Source: Flavobacterium omnivorum
GTDB lineage: Bacteria; Bacteroidota; Bacteroidia; Flavobacteriales; Flavobacteriaceae
NCBI RefSeq assembly: GCF_900099915.1
Contig: NZ_FNDB01000004.1
Span: 124,001-188,000, forward strand
Reading direction: 5' to 3'
Length of the DNA stretch: 64,000 nt
In this document: piece by piece, positions 51,746 through 60,039 of the stretch
Layout of the letters: each line of letters opens with the position of its first letter
Numbering within the stretch: position 1 is the first letter of the stretch
Notes under the pieces: generated by a model
What the model was told of the DNA's origin: nothing
The model's database searches: none
The model's input: only the letters and a program-made list of their open reading frames with translations
Made by a program: the position numbers and the translations under genes

Positions 51746-53131
51746 TTATTTTTCGTAAGTCATTTTCAACTCTACTCTTCTGTTTTTTGCACGTCCAATA
51801 GCCGTTGCATTTGTTGCAATAGGTTTGCTTTCTCCGTATCCAACTGCTGTTAATCTTGATCCAGTAATTCCTTTCTCCATCAAATATTTTTTAACAGATT
51901 CAGTACGTCTTTGAGATAATTCTAAATTAAAAGCATCACTACCATTACTATCTGCGTGTCCTTCGATAACTAAGTTTGACGCATCGTATTTATTAATTAG
52001 ACCTACTAATTCATCTAATTGTACTAATGAACCAACTTTTAATTTGTCGCTATTGTTTTCAAAGAATATTTTACTTCCTAAGTACGTAATTCTTTCAACA
52101 TCTTGTTTTGTAATTTCTGGACACCCTTTGTTTTCCATAGTACCTTTAACAGTAGGACAACGGTCATCCATATCAGCTACACCATCTCCATCAGTATCAG
52201 GACAACCATTTAAACTTGCAGGTCCTGCAGCATCAGGACAACGATCTATGTCATTTGGTATTCCATCTTTGTCATTATCCATCGGACAACCTGTTGCGTC
52301 AACTTTTGTTCCAGGTTTAGTATCAGGACATTTATCATTAATGTCAGCTACTCCATCATTATCTGAATCAGGACAACCATTCAATAGTGCAGTTCCTGCA
52401 ACATCAGGACAAGTGTCTAAATAATCAGCAACACCATCTTTATCTCTGTCTAATGGACAACCATTTTCATCAACGACTACACCTGCTGGAGTATCAGGGC
52501 ACGTATCCTTACGATCAGCAACACCATCATTATCAGCATCTTTTTTCTCTCCTAAATTGAAAGTCAAACCAGCCATGTGAGAAAGGTAAGCATCTTTTTT
52601 ACCATTATCATTAACACCGTCTCTTCTGTCTTTGTTAGAAAAACTGAACGTTTCTTGTAAATTAAGTGTAATTACATCGCTCAATCTAAAATTTAATCCA
52701 CCACCGGCAGTAGGCAATGCGTAATCAATTCTATCTTGATCAAAGTTTACGTCATTGTCAAATAAAATAGCACCAACTCCTGCAAAAGCATAAGGTCTAA
52801 CTACAGATTCTGGACCCGTCATATTAAATCTTAAATTTAATGCTACAGAGTTGAAGTCACTTTTGAAACTTCTTACTGTTCCATCGTTGTATCCAATTGT
52901 TCCTTTTGAAGCTAAAAAGTTCAAATCAAAATAACGACCTAAGTATCGAGAAACTGAAATACCTCCAAAACCGTAAAATGCTTTATCAGTTTTATAAAAA
53001 TTATTTCCTAAATCACCTTGATACTGTGTCACACCACTATGAAGACCAATGTTCCATTTCTTGTCCTCAGTTTGCGCTTTTGCGATAAATGTAAATGCTA
53101 AGCAAGTACATACTAATAGGATTTTTTTCAT
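51746..53131 (-). CDS. OmpA-family protein with thrombospondin type 3 calcium-binding repeats
   Basis: The 461-residue product has a signal peptide, an N-terminal 8-strand-type barrel (about 25-195, KWNIGLHSGVTQYQGDLGNNF), then six or so thrombospondin type 3 units (about 198-335; DNDGVADRKDTCPDTPAG, DKDGVADYLDTCPDVAG and so on) expected to bind Ca2+ through their Asp residues. A C-terminal OmpA domain follows (about 350-460, LVIEGHADSNGSDAFNLELS and NRRVELKMTY). It ties the outer membrane to peptidoglycan. It has its own stress promoter (site 8) and strong terminator, so is expected to be an abundant single-gene product. Confidence 0.94.
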   Translation of the reverse strand: MKKILLVCTCLAFTFIAKAQTEDKKWNIGLHSGVTQYQGDLGNNFYKTDKAFYGFGGISVSRYLGRYFDLNFLASKGTIGYNDGTVRSFKSDFNSVALNLRFNMTGPESVVRPYAFAGVGAILFDNDVNFDQDRIDYALPTAGGGLNFRLSDVITLNLQETFSFSNKDRRDGVNDNGKKDAYLSHMAGLTFNLGEKKDADNDGVADRKDTCPDTPAGVVVDENGCPLDRDKDGVADYLDTCPDVAGTALLNGCPDSDNDGVADINDKCPDTKPGTKVDATGCPMDNDKDGIPNDIDRCPDAAGPASLNGCPDTDGDGVADMDDRCPTVKGTMENKGCPEITKQDVERITYLGSKIFFENNSDKLKVGSLVQLDELVGLINKYDASNLVIEGHADSNGSDAFNLELSQRRTESVKKYLMEKGITGSRLTAVGYGESKPIATNATAIGRAKNRRVELKMTYEK

Positions 53132-53156
53132 TTTATTTATGTTAAATTATTCCCTA

Positions 53157-53222
53157 CAAAGGTCATCAAGATTAGGATGTTATATGTTATAGAACTATTG
53201 TAATATTTTGTATATTTCCCAC
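53157..53222 (-). promoter_or_regulatory. composite stress promoter element, site 8
   Basis: Minus strand: GTGGGAAATA (upstream word 2 bp farther out than usual), box 1 TACAAA, 15 bp, box 2 TATAAC, 21 bp, -7 element GACCTTTG. The -7 box is 26 bp before the ATG at 53131. Confidence 0.7.
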
Positions 53223-53452
53223 ATTTATGCAGGTATACTTAGGGTTTCAAGACTATTAGGATACTTGCTTTTTGACCTTAATTAAAAAACAAAATAAAAC
53301 CATTTAAAAAAATGATTTTCATTGAACCGCTCTGGGAGACCGTTTTGAAAAAAGTTTTTAAATGGTTCTGCTTATTCAAATAAACGAAGTAGTTATTTTA
53401 TGAAATACTAAAATAATAATACGTGCTTAGTATTTTTACTACTTATAAAATG

Positions 53453-53575
53453 CTACTGTTTAGGGTCCGTTTCTTTAGTTTTTTTAATTTCTTCAACATC
53501 TCTTTTAGGGGTAATCGCTCCTACTCTGCAATTACTTCTTGAAACTAAATAAACCTCTGATTCTCTACTTTCCAT
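53453..53575 (-). CDS. 40-residue protein downstream of dps
   Basis: A short frame (MESRESEVYLVSRSNCRVGA ... ending KETDPKQ) starts 26 bp after the Dps stop and ends TAG at 53453. It has one Cys and a basic/acidic C-terminus, and no membrane segment. Spacing suggests cotranscription with dps. It is not recognised as a family; coding status rests on composition and position. Confidence 0.5.
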   Translation of the reverse strand: MESRESEVYLVSRSNCRVGAITPKRDVEEIKKTKETDPKQ

Positions 53576-53601
53576 TTTATTCGTACTTAATCGTTACTAA
53601 A

Positions 53602-54075
53602 TTATTCTAAATACCTACGTAATGTCCATGCCATGGTTTCATGATCTTGCATCAAACCTGTAAGGAAATCAGCTGTTCCTGCATCTTTATTATCATCTGC
53701 ACTTGCATCCACATCTTTTCGCAATTGAACAATCAGTGTTTCATGATCTTCTAATAATTCTTTAAGCATTTCCTTTTGCGCAGGATATTGATTTGGAGAT
53801 TCCTTGATTATCGTTAATTCGGAAAACTCTTTCATTGTTCCAATAGTCTTTCCACCTAATTTGCTTATTCGCTCCGCAGTTTCGTCGATTGATACTTCGA
53901 GTTGTGTATATTGACCTTCAAATAACTTATGGAGTTCCATGAAACTTTGACCGGATACGTTCCAATGAAATTTTCTTACTTTAATGTATAAAGTCATTTC
54001 ATTTGCTAAAATGGAGGATAGGATTGAAATGCTGTTTTTTAAATGTGCTTCTGTAATTCCAATTTGAATTTTCAT
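53602..54075 (-). CDS. dps: Dps ferritin-like DNA protection protein
   Basis: The 157-residue product is a Dps-type mini-ferritin. The ferroxidase ligands are in KFHWNVSGQSFMELHKLFEGQY (His/Asp-type site around residue 38) and VSIDETAERI (Asp/Glu). It oxidises Fe2+ with peroxide and stores the iron, protecting DNA in starvation. Length and helices are normal. Stress site 9 lies about 107 bp upstream, which gives dps a longer leader than most members. A 40-residue frame follows closely. Confidence 0.95.
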   Translation of the reverse strand: MKIQIGITEAHLKNSISILSSILANEMTLYIKVRKFHWNVSGQSFMELHKLFEGQYTQLEVSIDETAERISKLGGKTIGTMKEFSELTIIKESPNQYPAQKEMLKELLEDHETLIVQLRKDVDASADDNKDAGTADFLTGLMQDHETMAWTLRRYLE

Positions 54076-54181
54076 GTTTTCTAAATTTTATTTGATTATT
54101 CTTATGTTGTAAAATAATTTGTTTTAAACTTCCAAGTAAAACTAAAAACATGTTTATGTTTTATCCAAGAAGTGCTTGTTA

Positions 54182-54245
54182 CAAAGATCTCTTTATTGCT
54201 TTAAAAAAGTATTATAAGATTATAAGAATTAGTTACATTTTTCAC
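54182..54245 (-). promoter_or_regulatory. composite stress promoter element, site 9
   Basis: Minus strand: GTGAAAAA, box 1 TGTAAC, 15 bp, box 2 TATAAT, 21 bp, -7 element GATCTTTG. The -7 box is about 107 bp before the dps ATG at 54075. Confidence 0.8.
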
Positions 54246-54407
54246 ACTTTTAATTTATTAATTATTTGTTAAACAGTAATTTAAATAGAAACAAACTACT
54301 TCGAATTGCAATTTTAGTAGATTTAGAAGTATACATTTACATGTAGATTTTTGCTTATCTAGAAATAATTTCAGTGGTGATTATATACGTTTTAACCTAA
54401 AAATGAC

Positions 54408-55469
54408 TTACGCAATTGAGACTTCTTTGGCTAAGTAAATTTCTTGAACGGCATGTATGAGCTCAACACCTTCATGGAACGGTCTTTGAAAAGCTTTTCT
54501 TCCCATAATCATTCCGGCTCCACCGCCTCTTTTATTTATTAATGCTGTTTTTATAGCTTCCGCCAAATCAGATTCACCTTTAGATTCGCCTCCTGAATTA
54601 ATCAACCCAATTCGGCCGGAAAAACAATTGATTACTTGATAACGGCATAAATCTATTGGATTTGAACTGCTTAACTTCGTGTACATTTCCGGATTTGTTT
54701 TGGCAAAATGTATAGAACTAAAACCTCCATTATTAGTTGGTAATTTTTGCTTGATGATGTCTGCCTGAATTGAAACCCCTAAATAATTGGCTTGACCGGT
54801 GATGTCTGCCGCAGTGTTATAATCGATTCCTTCTTTTATAAATGCATCATTTCTTGAATAACACCAAAGAATAGTTGCCATTCCTAAAGTATGCGCTTCT
54901 TCAAAAGCCTTTGCAACTTCAATTATTTGCCTATCAGATTCGGCTGAGCCAAAGTAAATTGTTGCGCCTACAGCTACAGCTCCCATATTCCAGGCATCTC
55001 GAACACTCCCAAACATGATTTGGTTAAATTTATTAGGATAAGTCAATAGTTCATTATGATTTATTTTTACCACAAACGGAATTTTATGGGCATATTTTCT
55101 AGAAAGCATTGCAAGACCGCCCATTGTTGAAGCAACTGCATTGCATCCCGCTTCAATCGCTAACTTTATTATTTTTTCTGGATCAAAATAGATAGGATTT
55201 GGAGCAAATGAACTTCCTGCTGTATGTTCTACTCCCTGATCTACCGGCAAAATTGAAAGATAACCCGTATTCGAAAGTCGGCCGTGATGGTATAGTTGTT
55301 TCAAACTCCGAATGGTTTGTGCATTTCGATTGCTATCTAAAAAAACGGAATCTAAGTGAGATGATTTCGGCAAATGAAGTTGCTCTTTTGCAATTGTCTT
55401 ACAAACGTGAGTTAGCAACACGTCTTTTTCGTCTCCTAATAAAGCTAGCAATTGAGATATATCTTTCAT
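54408..55469 (-). CDS. fbaB: class I fructose-bisphosphate aldolase (DhnA/FbaB type)
   Basis: The 353-residue product matches the archaeal-type class I aldolase of Bacteria: ILPVDQGVEHTAGSSFAPNP, the strand with PFVVKINHNELL, GAVAVGATIYFGS, and the closing phosphate-binding GGAGMIMGRKAF. It cleaves or forms fructose 1,6-bisphosphate through a Schiff base lysine and needs no metal. It follows the ene-reductase gene on the same strand by 52 bp, so the two form an operon. Stress boxes are not present in full upstream of that operon. Confidence 0.9.
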   Translation of the reverse strand: MKDISQLLALLGDEKDVLLTHVCKTIAKEQLHLPKSSHLDSVFLDSNRNAQTIRSLKQLYHHGRLSNTGYLSILPVDQGVEHTAGSSFAPNPIYFDPEKIIKLAIEAGCNAVASTMGGLAMLSRKYAHKIPFVVKINHNELLTYPNKFNQIMFGSVRDAWNMGAVAVGATIYFGSAESDRQIIEVAKAFEEAHTLGMATILWCYSRNDAFIKEGIDYNTAADITGQANYLGVSIQADIIKQKLPTNNGGFSSIHFAKTNPEMYTKLSSSNPIDLCRYQVINCFSGRIGLINSGGESKGESDLAEAIKTALINKRGGGAGMIMGRKAFQRPFHEGVELIHAVQEIYLAKEVSIA

Positions 55470-55521
55470 TTATACTTTGATTTTAAATGAGTTGTTAAAA
55501 AGCGAAAAAAATAGAGTGGAA

Positions 55522-56610
55522 TTAGATTTTATAAACTGGATAATCAGTATATCCTTTTTCATCAGCAGTATAAAACAAATCCATATCAAGATCTTGAAAT
55601 AAAGGCCAATTGTTCTGAAATCTTTCTACTAAATCTGGATTATTGATAAAAGGTCTTCCAAAAGCAACTAGATCCGTAAGTCCAGATTCCAGAGCTGATT
55701 CTGCACTTTCTTTAGTATAACCACCACAGGTAATTAAAGTATTCTTGAAGTTATGACGAATTAATTTTTTGATTTCCAAAGGAACTTCAGGAGCACCCAT
55801 AGCGGAATGATCTACAAGATGGATGTGTGCAATATCAAGTTTGTTAAGCTCTTTGGATAAATAATCGTAGGTAGCCTCAATTTCAGGATAATGTGGCATA
55901 TCACTAGCTACACCATAAGGAGAAAGTCGAATTCCGGTTTTTTCTTTTCCGATGGCTTTCGCTACGGCGGCAACTACTTCTATCACAAACTTACAACGGT
56001 TTTCTATGTTTCCTCCATACTCATCTGTTCGAATATTGCTTACAGGTGAAAGAAATTCTTCTAATAAATATCCATTGGCAGCATGTAATTCGACACCATC
56101 AAATCCTGCAAAAAGAGCATTCTCCGAAGCAGAAATATATTCAGTTTTAGCATGTAAAATATCTTGAAGAGTCATTTCATTTGGAACTACAAAATCTTGT
56201 AAACCATTTGCATCTGTCCACATTTGGCCAGCTGCCTTGACTTGCGAAGGTGCAAATATTTGCGTGCCTTTGGGCATATTCAGTGGATGACTGATTCTTC
56301 CGGAATGCATGAGTTGAACAATTATTTTCCCTCCATTTTTATGGACAATACTTGTGGTTTTTTTCCACCCTTCAACTTGTTCAGCATTAAAAACACCTGG
56401 AATTCTTGCGTATCCTAATCCATTTGGAGATGGAGAGGTTCCTTCGGTTATAATTAGTCCTGCAGCAGAACGTTGCTGATAATATTTAGCCATTAGTTCA
56501 TTGGGAATATTTTCTATCGCTCTGCATCTTGTCATGGGCGCCATTACTATGCTGTTTTTAAGGTCGATGGAACCCCATTTTTTTGGTGTAAATAATTTAA
56601 ATTTATCCAT
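55522..56610 (-). CDS. Old Yellow Enzyme family ene-reductase
   Basis: The 362-residue FMN enzyme has the OYE motifs: SIVMAPMTRCRA near the start, the substrate-binding pair in GVELHAANGYLLEEFLSP (His/Asn), RTDEYGGNIENRCKF, and GRPFINNPDL near the end. It reduces activated C=C bonds and nitro compounds with NADPH (NemA/XenA-like). It is likely part of an electrophile or redox stress response. The gene heads an operon with the aldolase. A half copy of the stress element (one TATAAT box, 21 bp, TACCTTTA at 56636-56670) lies just upstream. Confidence 0.92.
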   Translation of the reverse strand: MDKFKLFTPKKWGSIDLKNSIVMAPMTRCRAIENIPNELMAKYYQQRSAAGLIITEGTSPSPNGLGYARIPGVFNAEQVEGWKKTTSIVHKNGGKIIVQLMHSGRISHPLNMPKGTQIFAPSQVKAAGQMWTDANGLQDFVVPNEMTLQDILHAKTEYISASENALFAGFDGVELHAANGYLLEEFLSPVSNIRTDEYGGNIENRCKFVIEVVAAVAKAIGKEKTGIRLSPYGVASDMPHYPEIEATYDYLSKELNKLDIAHIHLVDHSAMGAPEVPLEIKKLIRHNFKNTLITCGGYTKESAESALESGLTDLVAFGRPFINNPDLVERFQNNWPLFQDLDMDLFYTADEKGYTDYPVYKI

Positions 56611-56888
56611 GATTTTTGTTTATAAATTATTGATATAAAGGTACTTATATTTCGTAAATTATAAATTATAAATACCGGTTAAAATAACATTGTGGTCTTG
56701 TAACATGTTCTTTAGCTTTAAAAATATTGTAGATAAAAAGCTTTTTTAAAAATCTAAACTAATAATTAGACGTCATTTCGTTAGAAAATGATTTTACTTT
56801 TACAAACGAAGAAGCGTTATCTAATTATACTTTTTGTTTAAAGGTAATTTTAAGTGAAATTATTGATTACACTAAAGATTAAAATTTA

Positions 56889-57032
56889 GTTAGGCAACAT
56901 TTTTATATCATTCTAATTAACGGGTATCAAGCTCGTGTACCACTTCGTTGGTCATAGGCGGAAGATTGGAAAACCCCTATGTTCTTGATGCCGTTGCGCC
57001 AATCTGGCAAATTAGAAACAATGCTGCCTAAC
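56889..57032. repeat. 144-bp intergenic element with terminal inverted repeats
   Basis: GTTAGGCAACAT at 56889-56900 and ATGCTGCCTAAC at 57021-57032 are imperfect inverted repeats (11 of 12). Inside are further inverted pairs (GATTGG/CCAATC and CATAGG/CCTATG). The base composition is richer in G+C than the surroundings. No transposase is present; it looks like a non-autonomous mobile element or a decayed insertion. No clear target duplication is seen. Confidence 0.55.
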
Positions 57033-57063
57033 AAAATAAATTTCTATTTTAGTCTAATTTAAT

Positions 57064-58446
57064 CTACAAAGGATCTGAAAGACCGCTGATACGGATCAGT
57101 TTCTTATTGACAAATTCTTGAATTCCTAATTCCGATAATTCTCTTCCGTAACCGGACCCTTTTGTACCTCCAAATGGTAAATCAGCCTGCGTCCAAGTGG
57201 GATGATTGATAAATACCATTCCAGCATCAATTTGATTAGCCATTTTTTCTGCTCGTTCTATGTCTTTGGTGAAAATGGAGCAACCAAGTCCAAAATCAGA
57301 ATCATTGGCTAAAATAATAGCAGCTGATTCATCTTTCACTCGATAAAAAGAGGCAACTGGGCCGAATATCTCTTCGTAATAAGCAGGTATTTCTGGTTTT
57401 AAATCGGTTAAAATGGTTGGTTGCACAAAAGCTCCCGGCAAATCAGCACGTGTTCCTCCCAATAAAATAGTTGCTCCTGCATCAACGGATCTTCTTATTT
57501 GGTCAATGATAGTGACTGCGGCTTCTTCGCTGCTCATTGGTCCTAATTCTGTTTTCGTATCCATCGGATCTCCAACAATTAAGTTTGATAGCTTTTCTTT
57601 AAATTTTTCAATAAATTCATCCGCTATAGCTTCTACGGCGATGAATCTTTTGGACGCAACACAACTTTGACCATTGTTGTTAATTCTACCAACCACTGCC
57701 CATTCCACAGTTTTATCAATATCAGCATCTTCAAGAATTATGAAAGCATCACTACCACCCAATTCTAAAACTGATTTTTTTAGATAGCTTCCAGCTTCTG
57801 CTGCAATACTAGCTCCGGCCGCTTCACTTCCTGTTAGTGAAACTCCTTTTATTCTTTTATCAGAAACCAAAGCTGATGCTCGTTTTCCAGAAATAAACAA
57901 ATTAGTATAAATTCCATTAGGTGCACCAGCTTCCTTAAATAATTCTTCAATTGCAAGTGCGCATTGTGGTACCATGGAGGCATGTTTTACAAGGACAGTG
58001 TTTCCTACCATTAGGTTAGGAGCGGCAAATCTCGCTACTTGGTAGAAAGGAAAATTCCATGGCTCGACACCTAATATCACGCCTATCGGACTGGATTTAA
58101 TGTAAGCGCTTCCATTTTCAGGTTCCAGGGGCTTGTCAGCCAAAAAGGTCTTTGCATTAGTAGCATAATAATCAAAAATAGCAGCACTTAGCAAAATTTC
58201 ACCTTCAGATTGAGCAATTAGTTTGCCCATTTCGGTAGTTATTAGTGTAGCTAAATGTTCTTTTTTCTCTCGCATTAAAGCAGCTACTTTATGCAATATT
58301 TGAGCACGTTCCTCGTAGCTCGTTTCTTTCCAAGAAGTGAATGTTTTTGCGGATTGAGTAATCAGCAAATCAACAGTTTTTTCAGTCATCTCATCAAAGG
58401 TACTCTCGACTTTATTTGTGTAAGGATTAACAGTTTGAATAGCCAT
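57064..58446 (-). CDS. NAD(P)-dependent succinate-semialdehyde dehydrogenase
   Basis: The 460-residue aldehyde dehydrogenase has the catalytic Cys in NNNGQSCVASKRF, the general-base Glu in VLELGGSDAF, and GVEPWNFPFYQ for cofactor binding. The subfamily resembles Sad/YneI and GabD, which oxidise succinic semialdehyde to succinate. In Bacteroidota this enzyme may also handle other short aldehydes. It follows the truncated DUF892 gene by 36 bp and shares its stress promoter. Confidence 0.92.
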   Translation of the reverse strand: MAIQTVNPYTNKVESTFDEMTEKTVDLLITQSAKTFTSWKETSYEERAQILHKVAALMREKKEHLATLITTEMGKLIAQSEGEILLSAAIFDYYATNAKTFLADKPLEPENGSAYIKSSPIGVILGVEPWNFPFYQVARFAAPNLMVGNTVLVKHASMVPQCALAIEELFKEAGAPNGIYTNLFISGKRASALVSDKRIKGVSLTGSEAAGASIAAEAGSYLKKSVLELGGSDAFIILEDADIDKTVEWAVVGRINNNGQSCVASKRFIAVEAIADEFIEKFKEKLSNLIVGDPMDTKTELGPMSSEEAAVTIIDQIRRSVDAGATILLGGTRADLPGAFVQPTILTDLKPEIPAYYEEIFGPVASFYRVKDESAAIILANDSDFGLGCSIFTKDIERAEKMANQIDAGMVFINHPTWTQADLPFGGTKGSGYGRELSELGIQEFVNKKLIRISGLSDPL

Positions 58447-58482
58447 TTTTTTATTTATTTAGTATTATTAATTGTATTTTGT

Positions 58483-58821
58483 TTATGGTTTTTGTGGTGA
58501 GGATAAGCAATACATTGCTTCATATTTCAAAATAATATTTGCTTCACCTATTGAATTAAAAAAATCTTCAAGACGCTTAATATGTTCCTCTGTAAATTGT
58601 AGGTGCACTTGGAGTGCAGAAGCTAATTCTTCGGTAGCCGCATTTTTTATCAATATGGGAATAGAAATTAGTAATGCTTTTTCTGAAAAGTAAATCTCTT
58701 TTAGTTCCTCTATAAAAATATTCCGATATTCTTTTTTAGGTTTGAGGTCCGATTCGTCCAAAATTCCTTTCGCTTCTTGCAAAACTATTGTTTTATCGGC
58801 TTTATTGATACTATTTTTCAT
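58483..58821 (-). CDS. truncated DUF892 (YciE/YciF-like) ferritin-like protein
   Basis: The 112-residue product has the beginning of the DUF892 fold (YRNIFIEELKEIYFSEKALLISIPILIKNAATEELASALQVHLQFTEEHIKRLEDFF) split over residues about 32-88, but stops soon after KYEAMYCLSSPQKP, where full members continue for about 50 residues with the second pair of helices. Two of the four helices and some metal ligands are therefore missing. The promoter and start are intact, so it may be a recently shortened gene or a specialised half-protein. Confidence 0.8.
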   Translation of the reverse strand: MKNSINKADKTIVLQEAKGILDESDLKPKKEYRNIFIEELKEIYFSEKALLISIPILIKNAATEELASALQVHLQFTEEHIKRLEDFFNSIGEANIILKYEAMYCLSSPQKP

Positions 58822-58859
58822 GTGCTAACGGTTTTAGACAGCAATTCAATTCAATATGG

Positions 58860-58923
58860 TAAAGTTCGTTCTTTAGAACCCCAAATTCATTACAGAATAT
58901 TAGAAAGGATTTGCAATATTCAC
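58860..58923 (-). promoter_or_regulatory. composite stress promoter element, site 10
   Basis: Minus strand: GTGAATAT, box 1 TGCAAA, 15 bp, box 2 TGTAAT, 21 bp, -7 element GAACTTTA. The -7 box is 38 bp before the ATG at 58821. It should drive both the DUF892 and the dehydrogenase gene. Confidence 0.75.
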
Positions 58924-59565
58924 AGGTAGCAACATAAAAAACTAATGGAGTAGTGGTGTTTTACTTCATTTTCTAGAGGAAAATGATCTTTAAATCTGGT
59001 ATGATTTTTTAAAATTGTTATGGTAATTTGGCCTATTGTTTCTTTGGTAAGAGCTTAACATTTTTACAAGTCTTTAGACTATAAGTGAACAATATTTTTC
59101 ATAAATAATAAATCCTTTTCTTTTGTCTGGTACTAATTAAGTTGGTTTTTACCGATAAATAAGATATTTCTTAGGGCCTTAATAAAATGGATCGCATTAC
59201 TAAAAATAGGAGTTTACATTATTTATTGATAATAAAGGCTGTACTGAAATAAAAAAAAATAGGATTGACATGAAAATAAAATCCTCTCTGATTAGAAACC
59301 AGAGAGGACGTGTTTATTGTCTTGAAATTATTAGTATTGAATGCAAATTAATACCTATTCTTTAACCCTTTTTCTAACGAAAAAGAGTCTGTTTCATTCT
59401 GTCTTTAATTCTGTTTCCTACAAATAAATATTTTACCTGGTTTTACTTAAAAAATACTAATCTAAAAGATTCATTTTATGAGTCCCACTCAAATTATAGT
59501 AAAGTTTAATTGTAGTCCGATACTAGATTTTACTCTGAATCCTATATTTTGTAAAAGAATTACAA
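58924..59565. other. 642-bp gap with one hairpin
   Basis: No gene recognised. A perfect 8-bp stem CCTCTCTG / CAGAGAGG (59283-59308) is followed on the minus strand by a T-rich stretch and may be a distal terminator for the small membrane protein gene at 59566-59760. The distance of about 250 bp from that stop leaves room for a long 3' region or a small RNA. Confidence 0.5.
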
Positions 59566-59760
59566 TTATGATTCGTCTTTTGTTGTACGAACTAAGCTAA
59601 TTCCAGATATAAAGAAAATAATTCCTAATATTCCATATATGATTAACGATTTAACATCTGTCGTTCCACCTGAAGTTCCAGCAAAAATAACTGCTGTGTA
59701 GATAAGACCACCTATTCCAAGAGCTGTTAATAACGCCCCAAAGATTCTTTTAAGATTCAT
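59566..59760 (-). CDS. small two-helix membrane protein
   Basis: The 64-residue product has two membrane helices (about 8-27 and 38-55), with a short loop SGGTTDVKSLIIYG between and a charged tail ending TTKDES. Its layout is like the small protein encoded at 50535-50756 but the sequence is distinct. No family assignment. It lies directly behind stress site 11, the best match of the whole set. Confidence 0.75.
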   Translation of the reverse strand: MNLKRIFGALLTALGIGGLIYTAVIFAGTSGGTTDVKSLIIYGILGIIFFISGISLVRTTKDES

Positions 59761-59874
59761 GATTTTTAATTTTAAGATTAATACTTTTTTTAAAAGTTTT
59801 TTAAAAAACCGACTGGTTTATAAGCGAACCTTTAAATTAACTAGTATGACTTTTACCGTACACCAATTATATTA

Positions 59875-59938
59875 CAAATATATTTTGATTTTCACTTGCA
59901 AGTGTTATACAATTGTTAATAAAAGTTATATCATTCAC
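59875..59938 (-). promoter_or_regulatory. composite stress promoter element, site 11
   Basis: Minus strand: GTGAATGA, box 1 TATAAC, 15 bp, box 2 TATAAC, 21 bp, -7 element TATATTTG. Both boxes are identical and the -7 is consensus, so this is the reference copy. The -7 box is 115 bp before the ATG at 59760. Confidence 0.85.
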
Positions 59939-60039
59939 ACTTCAGTATAAAAGAGGATTGTTTAGGAATATAATTAACATTTTTATTAAAAAGTTCACTA
60001 TAATATTCTAAATTTATTGAATAAAGTATATGGAATTTA

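Noticed and set aside
52044..52424. 126-codon frame on the plus strand inside the OmpA gene
   Set aside because: It is the antisense shadow of the thrombospondin repeats; repeated DNA keeps the opposite frame open.
56889..57032. Integron attC site, because GTTAGGC and GCCTAAC match the core-site words
   Set aside because: In attC the AAC and GTT ends face inward; here they face outward, there is no integrase, and the length and inner structure differ.
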